Origin: Leclercia sp. UBA7405
GTDB lineage: Bacteria > Pseudomonadota > Gammaproteobacteria > Enterobacterales > Enterobacteriaceae
Assembly: GCA_002469605.1 (NCBI GenBank)
Contig: DKMV01000260.1
Span: 1 to 10,492 of the forward strand
DNA length: 10,492 bases
Reading direction: 5' to 3'
Shown: positions 6,468 through 10,492 of the stretch, piece after piece
Numbering within the stretch: the stretch's first letter is position 1
Layout: each line of letters opens with the position of its first letter
The notes under the pieces: generated by a model
Told to the model about the DNA's origin: nothing
Databases searched by the model: none
What the model saw: the letters and a program-made list of their open reading frames with translations, nothing else
Made by a program: the position numbers and the translations under genes

Positions 6468-7973
6468 TTACTCCTGATTCACGCGATTAAGCTTGCCCAC
6501 AGCGGCAGCCATCAGAACTTCCTGGGTGGCCTGCTCGCGAGTGAATTCACCGCCGAGATGCCCTTCGTGCATGACGATAATGCGATCGCTCATGCCTAAC
6601 ACTTCTGGCATCTCGGAAGAGACCAGAATGATGCTCAGACCGTCGGCCTTGAACTGGTTAATTAACTGATAGATCTCTTTCTTGGCCCCGACGTCCACGC
6701 CGCGGGTCGGCTCGTCGAGGATCAGCACTTTCGGGCGCGTCATCAGTCCGCGGGCAATGGCCACTTTCTGCTGATTACCGCCGGACAGCAGGCCGATCGC
6801 CTGATCCATCGACGGGGTTTTCACATTGAAGAGGCGAATAAAATCACTCACCGCCTGCTGCTCGTCTTTATGCTTCACGCTACCGCCGTTACGGCTGAAA
6901 TAGCGCAGCGCGGTCAGAGACATGTTCTCTTTTACCGACATGCCCAGCACCAGGCCGTCACGTTTACGGTCCTCGGAGATATAGACAATGCCGTTGGCCA
7001 GCCCATCCTGCGGCGAACGGGTAACCACCTCATGGCCGTCGAGGGTGACGTAGCCGCTGGTGCGCGGCAGCGCGCCGTAAAGCACTTTCATCAGCTCGGT
7101 ACGCCCGGCACCCATCAGCCCCGCCACGCCCAGGATCTCCCCCTGGCGCAGGGTAAAGCTCACGCTCTCCACGCCCGGTCCGCAGAGGTTATCAACCTTC
7201 AGGCGCAGCGCCCCCGGCGCTTTGTCGAGATGCGGATACTGATCTTCCAGCTTGCGGCCCACCATCATTTCGATCAGCGTATCTTCGGTCAGGGTGGCCA
7301 CTTCGCGCTCGGCAATGAACTGCCCGTCGCGAAAGACGGTGACGTCGTCGCAGATCTCGAAGATCTCTTTCATACGGTGGGAGATATAGACAATGCCGCG
7401 CCCCTGCGCTTTCAGCTCGCGGATGACGCGGAACAGGGAGTCGGTTTCGGTATCGGTCAGGGCGTCAGTCGGCTCGTCCATGACGATAACCTTCGACTCA
7501 AAGCTCAGCACCTTGGCAATTTCCACCATCTGCTGATCGCCAATGGAGAGATCGCCTACCAGACGGTCGCTCTTAAAGCGCAGGTTCAGCTTTGCCAGCA
7601 GCTTGTCCGCCTCGGCATACATGGTTTTCCAGTCAATTTTGCCAAAGCGATTTACGAACTCGCGGCCAAGGAAGATATTTTCCGCAATGGTGAGCTGCGG
7701 GATCAGGTTCAGCTCCTGGTGAATGATGCCGATACCCGCATCCTGGGAAGACTTAGGCCCGTTGAAGGTGGTCTCTTTGCCCAGCCAGACCAGCGAACCG
7801 GCGTCGCGTTGATAGATGCCGGTCAGCACTTTCATCATGGTGGATTTGCCGGCGCCGTTCTCGCCCACCAGCGCCATGACGCGCCCGGCGTATACGTTCA
7901 GCGCCGCGCCGGAGAGGGCTTTTACGCCCGGGAACGATTTATCTATCCCTTTCAGTTGTAGTAATGCGTCCAT
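6468..7973 (-). CDS. rbsA: RbsA, ribose ABC transporter ATP-binding protein
   Basis: This 501-residue subunit carries two fused nucleotide-binding domains, typical of sugar importers of the RbsA/MglA/AraG group. NBD1 has Walker [10 protein letters not shown] (37-45), signature LSIGDQQ (142-148), Walker B VIVMDEP (162-168) and His199 in ISHR. NBD2 has a degenerate Walker [10 protein letters not shown] (285-293, Lys replaced by Arg), signature LSGGNQQ (396-402), Walker B VLILDEP (416-422), and VSSE where the switch His would be. This asymmetry is normal for the family. The ATG at 7971-7973 is chosen because it gives the E. coli length and begins [16 protein letters not shown]; a longer reading from 8018 would run back into rbsD. 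GAGG overlapping the rbsD stop serves as ribosome site, 7 bases after rbsD. Confidence 0.97.
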   Translation of the reverse strand: MDALLQLKGIDKSFPGVKALSGAALNVYAGRVMALVGENGAGKSTMMKVLTGIYQRDAGSLVWLGKETTFNGPKSSQDAGIGIIHQELNLIPQLTIAENIFLGREFVNRFGKIDWKTMYAEADKLLAKLNLRFKSDRLVGDLSIGDQQMVEIAKVLSFESKVIVMDEPTDALTDTETDSLFRVIRELKAQGRGIVYISHRMKEIFEICDDVTVFRDGQFIAEREVATLTEDTLIEMMVGRKLEDQYPHLDKAPGALRLKVDNLCGPGVESVSFTLRQGEILGVAGLMGAGRTELMKVLYGALPRTSGYVTLDGHEVVTRSPQDGLANGIVYISEDRKRDGLVLGMSVKENMSLTALRYFSRNGGSVKHKDEQQAVSDFIRLFNVKTPSMDQAIGLLSGGNQQKVAIARGLMTRPKVLILDEPTRGVDVGAKKEIYQLINQFKADGLSIILVSSEMPEVLGMSDRIIVMHEGHLGGEFTREQATQEVLMAAAVGKLNRVNQE

Positions 7974-7980
7974 GATGGCC

Positions 7981-8400
7981 TCAGAAGGTGACGCCAGCAC
8001 AGAGAATGATATTCGCATACGGGGAACACTCCCCGCTGCGAATCACCGCCTGACTGTCTGCGGTTTGTTGTTTGAACTGCTCGTGCGTTATGTAATGAAC
8101 TTCTATGGTGTTTCCCTGGTGTTGTTGCAGCTGCTCAATGTGGCTGAGCAACGTTTCGTGGAGTTGCGGATTATGTTGTTTGATTTCCGTTGCGAGAATG
8201 GCCGTCTCAACCTGCATCTCCGCGGTCACCACCTCCAGTACCTGCATAAACGAGGGAACGCCCTGCGTTAACGCCATATCAATACGGGTTGTGCTACGCG
8301 GAACCGGTAAGCCTGCATCGCAAACCACCAGCGTATCGGTATGCCCAAGACGGGAGATAACCGATGAGATTTCAGCGTTAAGTACGGTGCCTTTCTTCAT
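7981..8400 (-). CDS. rbsD: RbsD, D-ribose pyranase
   Basis: RbsD interconverts the pyranose and furanose forms of D-ribose so that ribokinase receives its furanose substrate. It is a small cytoplasmic protein that assembles as a decamer. At 139 residues the length equals E. coli RbsD. The catalytic His20 (in RLGHTD), Asp28 (in VVCDAG) and His106 (in YITHEQF) are all present at the expected numbers, and the C-terminal [17 protein letters not shown] is conserved. The ATG at 8398-8400 has GGAG at 8408-8411, seven bases upstream. It is the first gene of the rbs operon, directly downstream of the RbsR operator. Confidence 0.97.
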   Translation of the reverse strand: MKKGTVLNAEISSVISRLGHTDTLVVCDAGLPVPRSTTRIDMALTQGVPSFMQVLEVVTAEMQVETAILATEIKQHNPQLHETLLSHIEQLQQHQGNTIEVHYITHEQFKQQTADSQAVIRSGECSPYANIILCAGVTF

Positions 8401-8414
8401 TTTTTTGCTCCACT

Positions 8415-8430
8415 AGCGAAACGTTTCGCT
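8415..8430. promoter_or_regulatory. RbsR operator O1 (proximal)
   Basis: AGCGAAACGTTTCGCT is a perfect 16-bp palindrome, the expected LacI-family type of site with a central CG, and it contains the CGAAACGTTTCG core recognised by RbsR in E. coli. It lies 14 bases upstream of the rbsD start codon, at or just downstream of the inferred start of transcription, so bound RbsR would block initiation. Confidence 0.88.
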
Positions 8431-8436
8431 GGCATG

Positions 8437-8465
8437 AGTTTAATCTGATGCGTGCTCATAAAACC
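8437..8465 (-). promoter_or_regulatory. candidate rbs operon promoter
   Basis: On the minus strand GGTTTT (8460-8465) and TAAACT (8437-8442) are separated by 17 bases. Both are weak matches to sigma-70 hexamers, as expected for an activator-dependent promoter. A start near 8430 would put the CRP-like site at exactly -61.5 and the proximal RbsR palindrome over the first transcribed bases. The choice depends on this geometry. Confidence 0.5.
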
Positions 8466-8480
8466 ATCACGACGTTGCAG

Positions 8481-8502
8481 AATTGTGATCGGCTTCGAAA
8501 CG
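8481..8502. promoter_or_regulatory. CRP-like site of the rbs promoter
   Basis: AATTGTGATCGGCTTCGAAACG has a perfect left half (TGTGA, 8484-8488) and a degenerate right half (TCGAA for TCACA). It is centred at 8491.5, about -61.5 from the inferred start, a class I activation position. The rbs operon of E. coli is catabolite-controlled through cAMP-CRP, which supports the call. The weak half coincides with the O2 palindrome. Confidence 0.6.
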
Positions 8503-8509
8503 TTTCGCT
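8494..8509. promoter_or_regulatory. second RbsR palindrome, O2 (distal)
   Basis: TTCGAAACGTTTCGCT repeats the same 12-bp palindromic core CGAAACGTTTCG (8496-8507) found in O1, with 14 of 16 bases identical to it. The two centres are 79 bp apart. Its left half overlaps the right half of the CRP-like site. It also lies about 20 bases beyond the kup terminator. Confidence 0.75.
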
Positions 8510-8530
8510 AACGCAAACTGGAGGGGGATA

Positions 8531-8561
8531 GAAAAGAAAAACCCGGCGGGGGGCGCCGGGC
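8531..8561 (-). terminator. intrinsic terminator of kup
   Basis: On the minus strand CCCGGCG (8554-8560) and CGCCGGG (8542-8548) form a perfect 7-bp GC stem with a five-base loop. It is followed immediately by TTTTTCTTTTC (8531-8541). It starts 9 bases after the kup stop codon, so it ends kup transcription before the rbs control region. Confidence 0.92.
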
Positions 8562-8569
8562 TTAAAGCG

Positions 8570-10438
8570 TTAAATCTCGACCTGGGTGCCTAACTCAATA
8601 ACCCGGTTAGGCGGGATCTGGAACTGGTCCGGCGCCCGCAGGGCATTACGCTGCAGGATGAGATAGAGCTTACCGCGCAGGCGCAGATACCACGGGCGCT
8701 TGCCAATGATCAGCGACTCGTGGGACATAAAGAAGGAGGTCTCCATCATGCGACAGCTTAGCCCTTCCAGACCGCAGCGGTGGAACACCTCTTCCACGTT
8801 CGGCGTTTCGCGCCAGCCGTAGCTGGCCACCACTCGCCAGAAGGTAGGCGAGAGCTGCTCTATCTGTACGCGACGCACGTTATGCACGTAGGGCGCATCT
8901 TCGGTGCGCAGGGTCAGTAAAATTACCCGCTCATGCAGCACCTTGTTGTGCTTAAGGTTGTGCATCAGGGCAAAGGGGATCACGTTCAGGGCGCGGGACA
9001 TATATACCGCCGTACCAGGCACGCGCACCGGCGGGGATTTCTCCAGCGAGGCGATCATCGCCTCCAGCGAGTTACCGTGCTCATGCATCCGGCGCAGCAG
9101 GCGGAAACGCTCGCTTTTCCAGGTGGTCATGATCAGGAACATCAGCAGACCCAGGGTTAACGGCAGCCAGCCGCCGTAGATAATTTTGTCCAGGTTTGCC
9201 GAGAAGAGCGGAACGTCGATGCAGAGGAACGCCACCAGAATGATTGCCACCAGGAACTTGTTCCAGTGCCAGTTACGGTAGGCCACGGTGGTGGAGAGAA
9301 TCGAGGTTAACACCATGGTGCCGGTCACGGCGATACCGTAGGCCGCCGCCAGGTTGCTGGAGTGCTCGAAGCTGACGATAACAATCACCACCGCAAAATA
9401 GAGCAGCCAGTTAATGAACGGGATGTAGATCTGGCCAGACTCCATTTCGGAGGTGTGAATAATGCGCATCGGCGACAGATAGCCCAGACGCACCGCCTGG
9501 CGGGTCAGCGAGAAGACCCCTGAAATCACCGCCTGGGAGGCAATGACCGTCGCCAGGGTGGCAATAAAGAGCATGGGGATCAGCGCCCACTCCGGTGCCA
9601 GCAGGAAGAACGGGTTTTTGATGGCCTCCGGATTTCTCAGCAGCAGCGCCCCCTGACCGAAGTAGTTCAGCACCAGCGACGGCAACACCACCGAGAACCA
9701 GGCGACGCGGATCGGCAGCTTGCCGAAGTGCCCCATGTCGGCATACAGCGCTTCCACGCCGGTAATGGAGAGCACCACCGCACCCAGCGCAATAAAGGAG
9801 ACGGTTTTGTATTCCATAAAGAAGTGCACCGCCCACATCGGGTTCAGCGCATGCAGCACGTCCGGATTGGCGATAATACTGCGCAGGCCCAGTACCGCCA
9901 GGATCAGGAACCACGCCAGCATGATAGGAGCAAACAGCTTGCCCACCAGCCCGGTGCCGTGTTTCTGAATAGCGAACAGCAGGGTTAACACCAGTATCGC
10001 GAGCGGCACGACCCAGGTATCAAGCTCTGGCGCGATGATCTCCAGCCCCTCGATGGCGGACATCACCGATATTGCCGGGGTGATCACCACCTCGCCATAA
10101 AAGAAGCTGCCGCCTATCAGGCCGATGATCACCAGGAAGGAGGTCATCTTTGGCGAGGTGTTTCGCCCCGCCAGCGACATTAAGGTCAGGATCCCGCCTT
10201 CACCGGCGTTATCCGCGCGCATAACGAACGACAGATATTTAATGGAAACAACGCAGATAAGCAGCCAGAAAATCAGGGACAAAAAACCAAATACGGCGTC
10301 ACGTTCAACGCCAAAACCAAACTGGCCGGACAGACATTCACGAAGCGTATAAAGCGGGCTGGTGCCAATATCACCGTACACAACCCCGATCGCCGCAAGC
10401 GTTATAGCGGGTAATGATTGCTTTTTATCAGTGCTCAT
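8570..10438 (-). CDS. kup: Kup (TrkD), low-affinity potassium:proton symporter
   Basis: Kup is an inner-membrane potassium importer that takes up K+ (and Cs+) with protons and matters mostly under acidic or low-turgor conditions. At 622 residues it has the E. coli length. The N-terminal signature [15 protein letters not shown] (18-32) contains the conserved Asp23, and GGSFFYGE ends with Glu116; both acidic residues are important for transport in E. coli Kup. About twelve membrane helices fill residues 12-430, and the last 190 or so residues form a soluble cytoplasmic domain ([13 protein letters not shown] through GTQVEI). The ATG at 10436-10438 gives the canonical [12 protein letters not shown] start but has no clear Shine-Dalgarno. 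A strong terminator follows the gene. Confidence 0.97.
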   Translation of the reverse strand: MSTDKKQSLPAITLAAIGVVYGDIGTSPLYTLRECLSGQFGFGVERDAVFGFLSLIFWLLICVVSIKYLSFVMRADNAGEGGILTLMSLAGRNTSPKMTSFLVIIGLIGGSFFYGEVVITPAISVMSAIEGLEIIAPELDTWVVPLAILVLTLLFAIQKHGTGLVGKLFAPIMLAWFLILAVLGLRSIIANPDVLHALNPMWAVHFFMEYKTVSFIALGAVVLSITGVEALYADMGHFGKLPIRVAWFSVVLPSLVLNYFGQGALLLRNPEAIKNPFFLLAPEWALIPMLFIATLATVIASQAVISGVFSLTRQAVRLGYLSPMRIIHTSEMESGQIYIPFINWLLYFAVVIVIVSFEHSSNLAAAYGIAVTGTMVLTSILSTTVAYRNWHWNKFLVAIILVAFLCIDVPLFSANLDKIIYGGWLPLTLGLLMFLIMTTWKSERFRLLRRMHEHGNSLEAMIASLEKSPPVRVPGTAVYMSRALNVIPFALMHNLKHNKVLHERVILLTLRTEDAPYVHNVRRVQIEQLSPTFWRVVASYGWRETPNVEEVFHRCGLEGLSCRMMETSFFMSHESLIIGKRPWYLRLRGKLYLILQRNALRAPDQFQIPPNRVIELGTQVEI

Positions 10439-10453
10439 AGACTAGTCTTTTCG

Positions 10454-10459
10454 TTTATA
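10454..10459 (-). promoter_or_regulatory. possible -10 element of the kup promoter
   Basis: TATAAA on the minus strand, 16-21 bases before the kup start, is the best -10 match in the 54 bases upstream of the gene. No good -35 is seen at 16-18 bases, and the window ends soon after, so the promoter may lie elsewhere. Confidence 0.25.
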
Positions 10460-10492
10460 TAACAAATGTGTGCTTAGTCCCTTGGCCCACAA

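Noticed and set aside
6870..7961. 363-codon open frame on the + strand opposite rbsA
   Set aside because: It is antisense to the conserved RbsA domains, His/Gln/Ala-rich, with no start signal or family motif.
8415..8509. The two CGAAACGTTTCG copies as CRISPR or transposon repeats
   Set aside because: They are self-complementary 12-16 bp sites of LacI-family operator type, beside a gene cluster encoding RbsR; there are no further copies, spacers or transposase.
1..10492. A defence island, prophage, integron or other undescribed system
   Set aside because: Every protein gene matches a conserved core enterobacterial gene in conserved order; there are no foreign-looking genes, att-like repeats, tRNA junctions or unexplained large gaps.

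Overview
This is an ordinary chromosomal segment of an enterobacterium (family Enterobacteriaceae). The gene order kup - rbsD - rbsA - rbsC - rbsB - rbsK - rbsR - hsrA - yieP - rrn is the same as in Escherichia coli K-12, here shown in reverse orientation. The recalled E. coli proteins are nearly identical for RbsB, RbsC, RbsA, RbsD and Kup and a little more diverged for HsrA. The GC-rich third codon positions suggest a genus such as Enterobacter, Klebsiella or a relative rather than E. coli itself, but the genus cannot be fixed from this window.

Layout. Positions 1-320 hold the promoter and leader region of a ribosomal RNA operon that reads leftward out of the window: UP element, P1, P2, boxB and boxA. 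Comparison with the E. coli leader puts mature 16S rRNA some 40 bases beyond base 1, so no rRNA is present. Divergent from it, on the + strand, is a two-gene unit: yieP (GntR/FadR-type regulator) and hsrA (14-helix MFS transporter). hsrA converges on and overlaps the end of rbsR by 35 bases. From 2549 to about 8510 the - strand carries the complete ribose operon rbsDACBKR with tight spacing (3-27 bases), except for a 105-base rbsB-rbsK gap containing two strong hairpins. Upstream of rbsD lie a candidate promoter, a CRP-like site and two copies of the RbsR palindrome. A classic intrinsic terminator separates rbsD from kup, the potassium importer that fills the right end.

How it works together. 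Ribose is bound in the periplasm by RbsB and imported by RbsA/RbsC. RbsD interconverts ring forms of the sugar, RbsK phosphorylates it to ribose 5-phosphate, and RbsR represses the operon until ribose is present. The rbsB 3' untranslated region keeps a sequence complementary to the 5' end of the envelope-stress small RNA RybB, as expected for an RbsZ-type sponge RNA.

I found no undescribed system, mobile element, CRISPR array, tRNA gene or broken gene. The points worth a second look are regulatory: the RybB-complementary rbsB 3'UTR, the duplicated RbsR operator with one copy overlapping the CRP-like site, the terminator-less convergent overlap, and the TTG start of rbsR.
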